A stretch of DNA of 64,000 nucleotides from Tubulanus polymorphus (GCF_964204645.1 NC_134032.1:15872775-15936774), one strand, 5' to 3'. Positions 11,401 to 24,280 are shown, counted from the stretch's first letter. Notes: generated by a model not told the origin, from the letters alone. Made by a program: numbers and translations.

Positions 11401-11456
11401 GTGTCATCACTTAGAATAAATCAGTTTATGTAATATTTATACTCGTCATTTCAAGA
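8452..11456 (+). repeat. About 142-bp satellite array, about 21 units
   Basis: The unit contains GAGCAGTAACCAGCAGCAAT, GAAACAAGTGTCATCACTTA, ATAAATCAGTTTATGTAATA, TTTCAAGAAGGCATGAAAAG and GACTCAATATCACCGGAGTC. Units differ by a few substitutions and by variants such as CACTTACAATAA versus CACTAATAATAA. Open frames of 60-138 codons across it are artefacts of the repeat. The 14 bases CAGTAACCAGCAGC, with AG before them, also open the predicted exon at 37083 on the other strand. Confidence 0.9.
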
Positions 11457-11741
11457 TGGTAAGCAAAGGGGGAAACACTAAGACTCAATTAGCAACTGTT
11501 ATGGATACGGAGGCCAGCGATGGTTTTGGTCTTCGAAAAAACACTGGTTGAATCCGATAAAATTGCCTGGTTTTGATAAACTTTGAAGGCAATCAAACTA
11601 TCCTCGAACTAACGACCATCCTGAACAAAAGGTTTGGCAAGGGACTCTCTAACGAGCCATTTAAAAGGTAGGATTACCTGATGCTGGGGAATTGCAAGAA
11701 GATGGTAAATCTGCATGAACTTGGACACATATTCGGCCAAG
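11457..11741. other. Spacer between two satellite arrays
   Basis: About 285 bp of non-repetitive sequence beginning where the 142-bp unit breaks off. No gene is supported. Confidence 0.35.
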
Positions 11742-13300
11742 TGAGTAACCTAGTTTTCAACACTCAGGAGTTACCCAGTTTTCAACACGCAGGAGTAACC
11801 TAGTTTTCAACACTCAGGAGTAACCTAGTTTTCAACACGCAGGAGTAACCCAGTTGTCAACACGCAAGTGTCAGTCAGTTTTCAACACCCAGGAGTAACC
11901 CAGTTTTCAACACCCAGGAGTAACCCAGTTTTCAACAGGCAGGAGTAACCCAGTTTTCAACACACAAGTGTCAGTCTGTTGTCAACACGCCGGAGTAACC
12001 CAGTTTTCAACACTCAAGTGTCAGTCAGTTTTCAACACCCAGGAGTAACCCAGTTTTCAACACACAAGTGTCAGTTAGACGTCAACACGCAGGAGTAACC
12101 CATTTTTCAACAGGCAGGAGTAACCCAGTTTTCAACACGCAGGAGTAACCCAGTTTTCAACACGCAGGAGTAACCCAGTTGTCAACACGCAAGTGTCAGT
12201 CAGTTTTCAACACCCAGGAGTAACCCAGTTTTCAACACCCAGGAGTAACCCAGTTTTCAACAGGCAGGAGTAACCCAGTTTTCAACACACAAGTGTCCGT
12301 CTGTTGTCAACACGCCGGAGTAACCCAGTTTTCAACACTCAAGTGTCAGTCAGTTTTCAACACCCAGGAGTAACCCAGTTTTCAACACACAAGTGTCAGT
12401 TAGACGTCAACACGCAGGAGTAACCCAGTTTTCAACAGGCAGGAGTAACCCAGTTTTCAACACGCAGGAGTAACCCAGTTTTCAACAGGCAGGAGTAACC
12501 CAGTTTTCAACACACAAGTGTCAGTAAGTTTTCAACACCCAGGAGTAACCCAGTTTTCAACACCCAGGAGTAACCCAGTTTTCAACACGCAGGAGTAACC
12601 CAGTTTTCAACACACAAGTGTCAGTCAGTTTTCAACACCCAGGAGTAACCCAGTTTTCAACACTCAAGTGTCAGTTAGAAGTCAACACCCAGGAGTCACC
12701 CAGTTGTCAACAGGCAGGAGTGACCCAGTTTTCAACAAGCAGGAGTAACCCAGTTTTCAACACCCAGGAGTGACCCAGTTGTCAACACGCAGGAGTGACC
12801 CAGTTTTCAACACCCAGGAGTAACCCAGTTGTCAACACGCAGGAGTAACCCAGTTTTCAACACCCAGGAGTAACCCAGTTGTCAACATACAGGAGTAACC
12901 CAGTTGTCAACACGCAAGTGTCAGTCAGTTTTCAACACCCAGGAGTAACCCAGTTTTCAACACGCAGGAGTGACCCAGTTGTCAACACCCAGGAGTAACC
13001 CAGTTGTCAACACGCAGGAGTGACCCAGTTTTCAACACCCAGGAGTAACCCAGTTGTCAACACGCAGGAGTGACCCAGTTTTCAACACGCAGGAGTAACC
13101 CAGTTTTCAACACGCAGGAGTAACCCAGTTTTCAACACTCAGGAGTAACCCAGTTTTCAAAACACAAGTGTCAGTCAGTTTTCAACACGCAGGAGTAACC
13201 CAGTTTTTAACACGCAGGAGTAACCCAGTTTTCAACACTCAGGAGTAACCCAGTTTTCAACACACAATTGTCAGTCAGTTGTCAACACACAAGTATAAAC
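11742..13300 (+). repeat. 25-bp minisatellite (GAGTAACCCAGTTTTCAACAC), about 62 units
   Basis: Units alternate between GGAGTAACCCAGTTTTCAAC + ACGCA and a variant with AAGTGTCAGTCAGTTTTCAA. Blocks of several variant units recur (for example 11860-12090 and 12180-12430), showing amplification of multi-unit blocks. Confidence 0.92.
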
Positions 13301-13589
13301 AACAGAGTAACTGCTCATCAGGGGCAGTATTTGAATATTTAAACAAATCAAACCCACTACTCTGGTATTTTCTAGTTTTCTAGTTTTTGCTATATGATAA
13401 GTATTGATGCGAAGCAGTTTTATTGAAGGAATGTATTCTTAGCTTTGAACATATTTTACAAGTAGTCTTCAACTTTGAGAGAGTGATGTGATAGGATGCT
13501 TTTATATAACTCGACTAAATCCCCTTTAAAAGAAATGTTACTGTTAGTATCTCTAAAAATGTTCTTTCATGATTTAAAAAGTTTCAATA

Positions 13590-13805
13590 AAATCATTTTC
13601 ATCAGAAATCTAAAAAGTTGCAATAAAATCATCATCTTAAAAAATCTAAAAAGTTGCAATAAAATCATTCTCTTAAAAAATCTAAAAAGTTGCAATAAAA
13701 TCATCTTAAAAAATCTAAAAAGTTGCAATAAAATCATCTTAAAAAATCTAAAAAGTTGCAATAAAATCATCTTAAAAAATCTAAAAAGTTGCAATAAAAT
13801 CATTT
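13590..13805 (+). repeat. 33-bp A-rich tandem repeat (CTAAAAAGTTGCAATAAAAT)
   Basis: Six to seven units of CTAAAAAGTTGCAATAAAAT plus CATCTTAAAAAAT. The duplicated copy at 14860-14980 has only three to four. Confidence 0.88.
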
Positions 13806-13843
13806 TCTTTAAAAGCAAAGTAAAAATCGATAGATGAAATGAA

Positions 13844-14090
13844 ATGAGAGATGAAATGAAATGGGAGATGGATGAGATAGTAGTGAAAAAGGGAAGGAAG
13901 AGGAAAAAAAGAGAAGGAAGAGGAAAAGAGAGAGTAAGTGGGTTAGAGAAAGAGGCAGAGAGAGTTAGTGGGTTAGAGAAAGAGGCAGAGAGAGTTAGTG
14001 GGTTAGAGAAAGAGGCAGAGAGAGAAAGAGGCAGAGAAGGGGAAAGAATAAAAGAGGAGAGAAAAAGGAGAGAATGAATGACGAGGTGAG
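13844..14090 (+). repeat. Purine-rich low-complexity tract
   Basis: GA-rich sequence with a tandem 27-bp block GTGGGTTAGAGAAAGAGGCA GAGAGAG in three copies. Long open frames arise from composition only. Confidence 0.8.
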
Positions 14091-14559
14091 AAAAAAAAGG
14101 ATGAATTAAAAAAAAATCTAAAAACAATTTATTTGATAAAATGAATAAAAACATATAAAATAGATAAAATCCATTGATAAAAATGGTTAAAATCGAGGCA
14201 GTTTAACGTCATACCACAGGACAATTAGAATATGAAATATGGCTGTGGGGGCCATCTTGAATAATCTGCATACATTAAAAACAATAGGTCGGATCCACTT
14301 TCGACCTATAATTGTCGAGATCCGACGACCGGACACACAAGAAACAACCAGACAATAATCATTAAGTCGACGTTAATGCTTCAAACTTACTGGTAAAAAT
14401 GTGATTAAATCAATGAAATACTAGTGAAAAGTGATATCGGGCATCAAACCAACATTCAATGCATTCATTATGTTGTATTGAAATAAGTATGTTCTGGTTG
14501 AACACAGATCTATGGAAAAATGGAAACCTTCATCGACTGCTGTTCGGTACAAATTCTAT

Positions 14560-14564
14560 ACCAG

Positions 14565-14610
<46 letters not shown>

Positions 14611-14643
14611 TACTGCTGTTCAGTATAAATTCTGTATTACCAG

Positions 14644-14698
<55 letters not shown>
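14560..14698 (+). repeat. (CAT)n microsatellites
   Basis: Two blocks of CAT/ATC triplets (about 15 and 18 units) separated by ACTGCTGTTCAGTATAAATT. Apparent poly-His, poly-Ser or poly-Ile frames are artefacts. Confidence 0.95.
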
Positions 14699-14776
14699 TA
14701 TCAAAAACTAGTCAGGGTTAAGTAAACTGCAAACTAATAGACTTAACACATCGCATCACTCTCAATCAAAACTATT

Positions 14777-15740
14777 ATGCTTTTTATATAACTCTACTTA
14801 ATCTCCTTTAAAAGAAATGTTACTGTTAGTCTCTCTAAAAATGTTCTTTCATGATTTAAAAAGTTTCAATAAAATCATGTTCATCAGAAATCTAAAAAGT
14901 TGCAATAAAATCATCATCTTAAAAAATCTAAAAAGTTGCAATAAAATCATTCTCTTAAAAAATCTAAAAAGTTGCAATAAATGTATATCGGATAAAATCA
15001 AAGTAAAAATTGATAGATGAAATGAAATGGGAGATGGATGAAATGGGAGATGAAATGAAGGAGGAAATGGATGAAATGAAGGAGGAAATGGATGAAATGA
15101 AGGAGGGAATGGATGAAATGAAGGAGATGGATGAGAGTGGTGAAAAAGAAGGAAGAGGAAAAAAAGAGAAGGAAGAGGAAAAGAGAGAGTTAGTGGGTTA
15201 GAGAAAGAGGCAGAGAGAGTTAGTGGGTTAGAGAAAGAGGCAGAGAGAGTTAGTGGGTTAGAGAAAGAGGGAGAGAGTTAGTGGGTTAGAGAAAGAGGGA
15301 GAGAGAGTTAGTTGGTTAGAGAAAGAGGAAAGGAGAGAGTTAGTGGGTTAGAGAAAGAGGGAGAGAGAGAAAGAGGCAGAGAAGGGGAAAGAATAAAAGA
15401 GGAGAAAAAGGAGAGAATGAATGACGAGGTGAGAAAAAAAAGGATGAATTAAAAAAAAAATCTAAAAACAATTTATTTGATAAAACGATAAAATGAATAA
15501 AAACATATAAAATAGATAAAATCCATTGATAAAAATGGTTAAAATCGAGGCAGTTTAACGTCATACCACAGGACAATTAGAATATGAAATATGGCTGTGG
15601 GGGCCATCTTGAATAATCTGCATACATTAAAAACAATAGGTCGGATCCACTTTCGAATAAAACCAAAAAAATCAATGAAATACTAGTGAAAAGTAATATC
15701 GGGCATCAAACCAACATTGCATTCATTATGTCGTATTGAA
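14777..15740. repeat. Direct segmental duplication, copy 2
   Basis: See 13497-14480. It contains its own ATGAAGGAGGAAATGGATGA tandem block (15050-15130) and an expanded GTTAGTGGGTTAGAGAAAGA block (15185-15360). Confidence 0.85.
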
Positions 15741-17230
15741 TTAATCAGTTAAGCGCTCTGAGCAGCTTCACTGGTTTGAACGCTATATCAGAGACATATT
15801 ATTATCATTATTTAGCATGTTCTGATGGAAATATGAACACAGCTTTATATTAAAATTGGACTAAAACAGTTTAAATCAACGTTACATATGTAGTTTAAAA
15901 ATTTTAAAGGTTTTAAGATAACATCAAAAAATATACATGTAAAAAAAATATTTACAATTAGAAATTAAAATACTTAAAAATCTTAAGAAACATAATATAT
16001 ACAAATAAAAGTCTACTATTCACAAATCTAAAATATGTACAAGTAGTGTTAGTACCGAAAAATGTGTCAATCAATTTGATGAAATATCAAATTTATGTCA
16101 ATCATAATTTTAACCCAAGTGATTTCGGAATGGAATAACTGGGCCAGGCCAATCACTCACTCGATGATCATCAATTACTGGTACTACACAACCACAGAAA
16201 GAGTGGTTTTTACCGCGCGGTATATTAGGTCAGGTTCACGATAACGCCGCCTATTATGTTTGGCTTTTTTATGTGATGCGTTTATTATTGATATTTATTG
16301 AATGAAAAAGCTGCAGTTCGAAGACAAGACAAGATACGAGAAAAAAGTGATAGAACCACAGCCACGAATATACATTGTGCGACTATAAGTGAAATATAAG
16401 ATTATGGGGGAAATATGAAACTGAAACGAGGTCAGAAATAGAGTTTCATTCAGTAAATATCGATAATATATAGCTGTAGATATGAAATGTGTTTGAGAAC
16501 CTTGAAAGCGGTGAAACTAGGGATGCATGGACGCCATACCAACTCGTTGAAATGCTCGACAATCCGATATTACCCCCAGTAAACATATACAGAAGCCAAT
16601 GACCTTTAAACTCACCACAAACATAAAACATGTCGTTAGAAACAATTTGTAATCGCCGGAGACCAATAAACTGGCTAAACCCAATTCCTCGTAAGAAGAT
16701 ATGTCCAATAACAGTGCTACTAATTACCAAATATCAAGACTCTGTTAAAACCTGTTAAAAACAGGCGCCCCAGGGGCATACATATACCTATGAAACATCG
16801 AGATAATCGGCAGAAGCCTCTTTCAAAATGTCTCTTGTAAACTTAAAAAGATGTGAACGAAATGCTGAACAAAGATAGCAACCAGTCAGCCACGTCGATT
16901 CTGATCACGACGGTTTATGGACTGAAGATGTGTCTAGGGTAGTTACATACATAAACCAAATATCAATATATCGAGGTATTTTTAACACTTCCCAAAATAA
17001 CTGGATTCCATCTACGGACGGACAACGGACGAAAAGTGAATGCATTAACTCCCAATAAACTAACAAGTGCAAGAAGACTAATAAAAATACAAAGAAAAGC
17101 TTAGAAAACTTAAATAGAACTTGGGAAAAAACGCAGAAATACTAAGCCTAAAATCTAGAGAAAAAGTATTTCCTGACAATAAACCTGAATAAGTTTTAGA
17201 AAAAATTTATTGAAAAATCTATCCTTTTAT
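15741..17230. other. AT-rich stretch, no supported gene
   Basis: Mostly unique, very AT-rich DNA. A 94-codon minus-strand open frame at 16446-16730 has no recognisable domain and no confident splice sites. Nothing else stands out. Confidence 0.35.
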
Positions 17231-17249
17231 TAAGTTAAAATCTAATTGA

Positions 17250-18640
17250 TAAAATGCCTGGAATGGATGATCCTGAGAGTAATTCTATCAATGACAAATT
17301 TACCCTCAGTTCATCAAAAATTTGAAAAAAATAATTTTCATTAAAATCTCTTTCAATATTTCAATTGTTGAAATTAAAAAAAAAACAATCCTTATGAATT
17401 ATTCTAAAACTGTATTTTATTGATGATCCTGATAGCAATTTCATCAACGATGAATTTACCCTCAGTTCATCAAAAATCTAAGAAAATAATCTACCCTTAA
17501 AATCTGTTTCAATAAAACCAATTGTTAAAAAAAACAAACCTAATGAATTATACTAAAAATGTATTTTATTGATGATCCCGATAGCAATTTCATCAATGAT
17601 GAATTTACCTTCAGTTCATCAATAACTCAAAAAAAATAATCTACCTTAAAATCTGTTTCAATAAAACAATTGTTGAAAATCTAAAATAAAACAAACCTGA
17701 TGAATTGTTTTAAGAATGTACTATTTCACTGATTATTTCAAAGTGATTCTATCAATGACAAGTTCATGAAAAAAAAAAAAATATTTCTAACAAAATCTGT
17801 TTCAATAAAACCAATTGTTGAAAATTTAAAAAAAAACCTAATTAATTATTCTAAAACTGTATTTTACTGATGATCCCGATAGCAATTTCATCAATGATGA
17901 ATTTACCCTCCGTTCATCAAAAATCTAAGAAAATAATCTACCCTTAAAATCTGTTTCAATAAAACCAATTGTTGAAAATATTAAAAAACAAACCTAATTA
18001 ATTATACTAAAAATGTATTTTATTGATGATCCCGATAGCAATTTCATCAATGATGAATTTACCCTCCGTTCATCAAAAATCTAAGAAAATAATCTACCCT
18101 TAAAATCTGTTTCAATAAAACCAATTGTTGAAAATATTAAAAAAACAAACCTAATTAATTATACTAAAAATGTATTTTATTGATGATCCCGATAGCAATT
18201 TCATCAATGATGAATTTACCCTCAGTTCATCAAAAATTTGAAAAAAAAAATTTCATTAAAATCTGATTCAATTAAATGAAAATCTAAAAACCTGATGATT
18301 GTTTTAAGAATGTTTTTAACTGATGACACCGAGGGTAATTTCATCAATGACAAATTTACCCCCAGTTCATCAAACAATAAGAAATAGTAATTTCTATTAA
18401 TTTCTACTTAATTCAATAAAACAAATGGTTGAAAATTAAGAAGAAAATATCTGATAAATTGATATCAAAATGTATTTTACTGATGATCCCGAGAGTAATT
18501 CTATCAATGATAAATTTACCTCCGGTTCATCAAACAATAGAAAACCTAATAGTATTCTATCATGATTAAAAAAATCTGATCAATTTTCATCATTAAATGT
18601 ATTTCACTGATGACCCATGAGTAATTCTATCAATGAGTTA
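17250..18640. repeat. AT-rich satellite of about 160-180 bp, about 8 units
   Basis: Each unit carries TGATGATCCCGATAGCAATT, TCATCAATGATGAATTTACC and CTCAGTTCATCAAAAA, then an A-rich part with AATCTGTTTCAATAAAACCA. The units from 17870 to 18240 are the most alike; the edges are diverged. Confidence 0.85.
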
Positions 18641-18654
18641 TTTTGTTTATCCTG

Positions 18655-19440
18655 AATCCTAGAAACAACAACTAGACCTAAACAAACTTAAATAATTAGA
18701 TTTAAATAGACTAAAATAACTAGACATAAAAAACTCAAATATTTAGATAAACCTAAATAACTAGACCTAAACAAACTTGAATAATTAGATTTAAATAGAC
18801 TAAAATAACTAGACATAAAAAACTCAAATATTTAGATAAACCTAAATAACTAGACCTAAACAAACTTAAATAATTAGATTTAAATAGACTTAAATAACTA
18901 GACATAAAAAACTCAAATATTTAGATAAACCTAAATAACTAGACCTAAACAAACTTAAATATTTAGATTTAAATAGACTTAAATAACTAGACATAAAAAA
19001 CTCAAATATTTAGATAAACTTAAATAACTAGACCTAAACAAACTTAAATAATTAGATTTAAATAAACTAAACAAACTTAAATGATTAGATTTAAATAGAC
19101 TAAAATAACTAGACCTAAAAAACTCAAATATTTAGATAAACCTAAATAACTAGACCTAAACAAACTTAAATGATTAGATTTAAATAGACTAAAATAACTA
19201 GACCTAAAAAACTCAAATATTTAGATAAACCTAAATAACTAGACCTAAACAAACTCAAATAATTACATTTAAATAGACTAAAATAACTAGACCTGAAAAA
19301 CTCAAATATTTAGATAAACCTAAAATAACTAGACCTAAACAAACTTAAATAATCAGATTTAAATAAACTAAACAAACTTGAATATTTAGATATATATATG
19401 ACTAAAATAACTAGACCTGAAAAAGTAAATAAACAAGAAA
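18655..19440. repeat. About 89-bp AT-rich tandem repeat, about 8 units
   Basis: The unit includes AACTAGACCTAAACAAACTT, AAATAATTAGATTTAAATAG and ACTCAAATATTTAGATAAAC. Some units are truncated at 19060-19090 and 19360-19400. Confidence 0.88.
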
Positions 19441-19475
19441 ACTTAAGCAACTAGAACTAACACAACAGATATGAG

Positions 19476-19633
19476 TAGTACTTTATAGGTGTGACTAGTT
19501 TATTAGACTAGTGAATAGTAGTTTCATCGGGTGAATGAATGATTCACATTATGAAGCTACTCTTCAATAGAAGTGGTCAAATCAAATGATTACTCCAAGG
19601 TCAAATAGACTAGTTACACCTATAAAGTATTAT
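19476..19633. mobile_element. Inverted-repeat element (ACTTTATAGGTGTGACTAGT)
   Basis: The ends ACTTTATAGGTGTGACTAGT and ACTAGTTACACCTATAAAGT are inverted repeats of about 20 bp enclosing some 115 bp. This is consistent with a small MITE; no family was assigned. Confidence 0.4.
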
Positions 19634-19639
19634 TCATCT

Positions 19640-21140
19640 TGTATTTATTCTATGTTAACACGGTTAAAGTGAATACATTCAACTCATTAAAAAAACCAAG
19701 TTAAACCAAGAAAAGAAGATAGAGAGAAAGTATTAGAAAAGGTTCTCAATCACATTTTATATTTACAAAGCCAACTATATCAACTAAAGTTACTACTAAG
19801 CCCATTATGCGTGTATTATATGAATATGGCCTTTTTGTGTAACCACTATTTATATCTGTGTTGTGGACCACGTAATTGTGTCAAAGAGTATTCGGTGATA
19901 AAACCTGGACCTTCAGTTACCATCTTTTTCAAAATCACTGCGGTTTTGAATATTTGATAGTCAAATATAAGATTGATATTTCATCAAATTGATCTGTAGT
20001 CTGTAGGTTAGTATCAAACACAAATAAAATGTAGTTCTAAAAATATGTACAAATAAAATTATTTAAGATATTTGCAAATAAAAAAGTTTAAAATATGTTT
20101 AAAAAAATCATTTGAAATATGTACAAATAAAACAGTTTGAAATATATACACATAGAAAAGTTTATCATGTACTAATTAAAAGATTTAAGATAAATATAGA
20201 TAAAATGGTTCTTCGTGTTTTAAGATTTCAGATTTTTTAGCTATTCAGTTGTTTTAAAATATTGATAAAATAGTTTGAAATATATACAAATAAAATAGTT
20301 TAGCATGTATTAATAAAATCGATTTAAAATACTTATATCAAAATAGTTTTAAAATATAGATAAAATGGTTGAAGTTATCTTAAGATTTAACATTTTTTAG
20401 CTATTCAGTTGTTTTAAAGTATCGATGAAATAGTTTTTAGATATGCAATAATTGTTTTAAGATTTAGATAAAATAGTTTTTAAAATAGAGATGAGACAAT
20501 AGTATAACGTTGTTGAATGCAATAGGTTTGACCCGGGTATGATTTCCTTACAAATATGGATCGCTTGAAAATAATATTGAACATTAATCTTAAACACCTA
20601 TAATCAATCTTGACCTAGATTTACTTTGACCTAGTTTCGGTTCTCAGCTGTGAGAATTATTCCAAAAATATTTGAATTTGAATATTTGATTTGATTCAAT
20701 TGAACATAAATTATCAACTAGGAAAATGACAGTAAATTGTTACGACTCATAAACTGCTGAACACAACCATCTTATCATTAATTCTGAAACTACAAGACAC
20801 AGGAATGAAATTGCAATCCTGATAATCTTCAAAAGGAAATTGGAAAAGTTCAAAGTTTTGGAAAATTAGTTCGAAGACTCAAAATTTGGAGTAAATTGGA
20901 ATTTTTAGCAATAAATGAAAGTTTCGAAAAATATGGAATGAATTCGCATCAATCAGTAGAAAAACTGTAACGGTAATAATTATAAAACTAACTGTTCAAT
21001 ATTTGGAATATAACTAAAATGTTTGCTGGCTATTGGTGATGATGATGATGCTGGTTTTTTAAAATATTTCTAACCTATTTATAAAAATTATTATGATGAT
21101 GACTGAACATTACTCTCATACATCCTCTAAACTCTTCAAC
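19640..21140. other. AT-rich stretch, no supported gene
   Basis: The part at 20020-20480 is a degenerate repetition of motifs like AAATATGTACAAATAAAATAG and GTTTTAAAATATAGATAAAA. The remainder is unique. No exon was recognised. Confidence 0.4.
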
Positions 21141-21146
21141 TTTTGA

Positions 21147-22915
21147 TTATACTCCATACAAGGTATCAACTCCCCAACTCCTATCCTCAGTACAGGGAAT
21201 CAACTCCTCAACCCCTATCCTCGGTACAAGGAATCAACTCCCCAACTCCTATCCTCGGTACAGGGAATCAACTCCCCAACTCCTATCCTCGGTACAGGGA
21301 ATCAACTCCTCAACTCCTATCCTCGGTACAGGGAATCAACTCCCCAACTCCTATCCTCTATACAAGGAATCAACTCCCCAACTCCTATCCTCGGTACAGG
21401 GAATCAACTCCCCAACTCCTATCCTCGGTACAGGGAATCAACTCCTCAACTCCTATCCTCAGTACAGGGAATCAACTCCTCAACCCCTATCCTCAGTACA
21501 GGGAATCAACTCCTCAACCCCTATCCTCGGTACGGGGAATCAACTCCCCAACTCCTATCCTCTATACAAGGAATCAACTCCTCAACTCCTATCCTCGGTA
21601 CAGGGAATCAACTCCTCAACCCCTATCCTCGGTACAGGGAATCAACTCCCCAACTCCTATCCTCTATACAAGGAATCAACTCCCCAACTCCTATCCTCGG
21701 TACAGGGAATCAACTCCCCAACTCCTATCCTCTATACAAGGAATCAACTCCCCAACTCCTATCCTCGGTACAGGGAATCAACTCCCCAACTCCTATCCTC
21801 TATGCAGGGAATCAATTCCTCAACCCCTATCCTCGGTACAGGGAATCAACTCCCCAACTCCTATCCTCTATGCTGGGAATCAACTCCCCAACCCCTATCC
21901 TCGGTACAGGGAATCAACTCCCCAACTCCTATCCTCTATGCTAAGAATCAACTCCCCAACTCCTATCCTCTATGCTGGGAATCAACTCCCCAACTCCTAT
22001 CCTCAGTACAGGGAATCAACTCCACAACTCCTATCCTCGGTACAGGGAATCAACTCCCCAACTCCTATCCTCGGTACAGGGAATCAACTCCCCAACTCCT
22101 ATCCTCGGTACAGGGAATCAACTCCCCAACTCCTATCCTCGGTACAGGGAATCAACTCCCCAACTCCTATCCTCGGTACAGGGAATCAACTCCTCAACTC
22201 CTATCCTCGGTACAGGGAATCAACTCCCTAACTCCTATCCTCTATGCTGGGAATCAACTCCCTAACTCCTATCCTCGCTACAGGGAATCAACTCCTCATC
22301 CCCTATCCTCTATGCTGGGAATCAACTCCCCAACTCCTATCCTCGGTACAGGGAATCAACTCCTCATCCCCTATCCTCTATGCTGGGAATCAACTCCCCA
22401 ACCCCTATCCTCGGTACAGGGAATCAACTCCCCAACTCCTATCCTCTATGCTAAGAATCAACTCTCCAACTCCTATCCTCTATGCTGGGAATCAACTCCC
22501 CAACTCCTATCGTCAGTACAGGGAATCAACTCCACAACTCCTATCCTCGGTACAGGGAATCAACTCCCCAACTCCTATCCTCTATGCTGGGAATCAACTC
22601 CTCAACCCCTATCCTCGGTACAGGGAATCAACTCCCCAACTCCTATCCTCTATGCTAAGAATCAACTCCCCAACTCCTATCCTCTATGCTGGGAATCAAC
22701 TCCCCAACTCCTATCCTCAGTACAGGGAATCAACTCCACAACTCCTATCCTCGGTACAGGGAATCAACTCCCCAACTCCTATCCTCGGTACAGGGAATCA
22801 ACTCCCCAACTCCTATCCTCGGTACAAGGAATCAACTCCCCAACTCCTATCCTCTATGCTGGGAATCAACTCCCCAACTCCTATCCTCTATGCAGGGAAT
22901 CAGCTCCCTAACTTA
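21147..22915 (+). repeat. 34-bp minisatellite, about 52 units, with higher-order structure
   Basis: The unit is GGGAATCAACTCCCCAACTC + CTATCCTCGGTACA. The last bases vary (GGTACA, AGTACA, TATACAA, TATGCT, TATGCTAA). The rare TATGCTAAG variant occurs at about 21937, 22447 and 22651; the spacings of 510 and 204 bp are exactly 15 and 6 units. Because 34 is not a multiple of 3, all three plus frames stay open for long distances without being genes. Confidence 0.93.
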
Positions 22916-22929
22916 CAGTACAGCCTTTA

Positions 22930-24055
22930 GGCTTGGAGGAGTCCTATCTATTATGTAGGACCAGTTAACAAATTAACAATCACATTAATTTTTATTGCCT
23001 ACATCGATGAATAAATGATTATTCATGAACTTTGCCTTTCAATCTAAAGCTTTTGTCATAACTCGTAAATGATATGTAATTTCAAATGATTGAAGTGTGT
23101 TGGTACTATAACCCTGCTGTGGGTTATAGTGTATGTAATACGTCCCCAGCTCGGTTGTCTATTCAACTATGACACAGATAACCATTGAATATTCAATTCC
23201 AAATCTTCCTTTCAATTTATTGTCAATTATATTTCAATTCTCAACGATTAGGTCAAATTCTGACCATTATAAGCCAGTACAACGTCACTGACTTGACAAC
23301 AACAAACTCTCCTATCAGAGATCATTATCTTCCATTGTGCAAGATCCTTATTTACTGAATGTTTACAGAATTTTATATATGATTCCATTTATCCTACGCT
23401 CAATTTATGAACACTGCTTAAATTCGTGTATTGATCAAGTGAAACATTCCATTTCACACGTTAGAAGTATAATTAAATTGATTACCGTGGTCTTTGCTGT
23501 GGATTCCATTCTCGAGCAACATTTTATCCAAATCTCACGTGGATATTTGCATGAATACTAATTACGTATAAACATTTGAAATCCCTCGCGTCACATTTTG
23601 AAGGATTTCCGTTCCTTGCTGAACATTAGACATTTTAACATTTCAAATTTTCTGGTGAAATCAAATTAATCTTTGATTAATTCTGTAATTAGAAAAACAA
23701 ATATGTTAATAACGATATAATGGTTTTAAATTTGACGTATGAACGTCGTAGTGGGGGGAGGGACAACGTGGAATACATTGAAAAATCTATTTCAATGTTG
23801 TTTAATAAGGAATCGCATTATGCGTAAATCATAGCTGTTCCTTATGATTTGAAAAATCCATTATTTGAAGAGACACCGAACGGAAAGACTTTTTCCGAAG
23901 TACATAGAAGGAATGTACCAGAGATGGCTTTCCTTCGTGTTGAAAATAATTTTGAAAATGTCATAATGATGACGGCAATTGGATAATGCTACAACCGCAG
24001 AGAAATGACAAGCATGATTACTGCCAGCCAAGTGGAAATGATGGATAGAGGACAC
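22930..24055. other. Mostly unique stretch with one dispersed repeat
   Basis: 23120-23190 (GTGTATGTAATACGT, then GTTGTCTATTCAACTATGAC) is an inverted, diverged copy of 37315-37390. No gene is supported. A 74-codon plus-strand open frame at 23337-23561 lacks an ATG start and recognisable features. Confidence 0.35.
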
Positions 24056-24280
24056 TGCTGCATACAAGGCTTCAAATACAAGGTTGACACTGCTGCATAC
24101 AAGGTTTCAAATACAAGGTTGACACTGCTGCATATAAGGTTTCAAATGCAAGGTTGACACTGCTGCATACAAGGTTTCAAATGCAAGGTTGACACTGCTG
24201 CATATAAGGATTCAAATACAAGGTTGACACTGCTGCATACAAGGTTTCAAATACAAGGTTGACATTGCTGTATATAAAGT
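24056..24280 (+). repeat. 34-bp tandem repeat (GGTTGACACTGCTGCATACA)
   Basis: About six units of AAGGTTGACACTGCTGCATA CAAGGTTTCAAATA. Two further blocks are at 24620-24650 and 25060-25260. Confidence 0.88.

Larger units (their letters stand above)
13497..14480. repeat. Direct segmental duplication, copy 1
   Basis: Matches 14777-15740 in order. Both carry the 33-bp A-rich repeat, the GA-rich tract, and the unique tail CGAGGCAGTTTAACGTCATA to AAACAATAGGTCGGATCCAC. The copies differ in repeat number. Copy 2 lacks the bases corresponding to about 14317-14405. No coding sequence was recognised. Confidence 0.85.

Noticed and set aside
8452-13300. Regularly spaced repeats considered as a CRISPR-like array
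   Set aside because: The units are contiguous tandem repeats without unique spacers, and the genome is eukaryotic.
13567-14154. 195-codon minus-strand frame with phenylalanine/leucine repeats
   Set aside because: Low-complexity translation of the A-rich and GA-rich repeats; lacks any unique domain.
14520-14711. Poly-histidine / poly-serine frames
   Set aside because: Translation of a (CAT)n microsatellite.
16446-16730. 94-codon minus-strand frame
   Set aside because: No domain, signal peptide or convincing splice sites; an overlapping frame is also open, which argues for chance.
17250-18640. CTGATGA motifs as further hammerhead ribozymes
   Set aside because: The motif recurs in each AT-rich unit, but no helix II followed by GAAA and a helix I partner was found.
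21143-22930. Long plus-strand open frames (over 360 codons) of repeated NQLPNSYP-type peptide
   Set aside because: They come from the 34-bp minisatellite, which is open in all three frames in turn; no unique coding sequence is attached.
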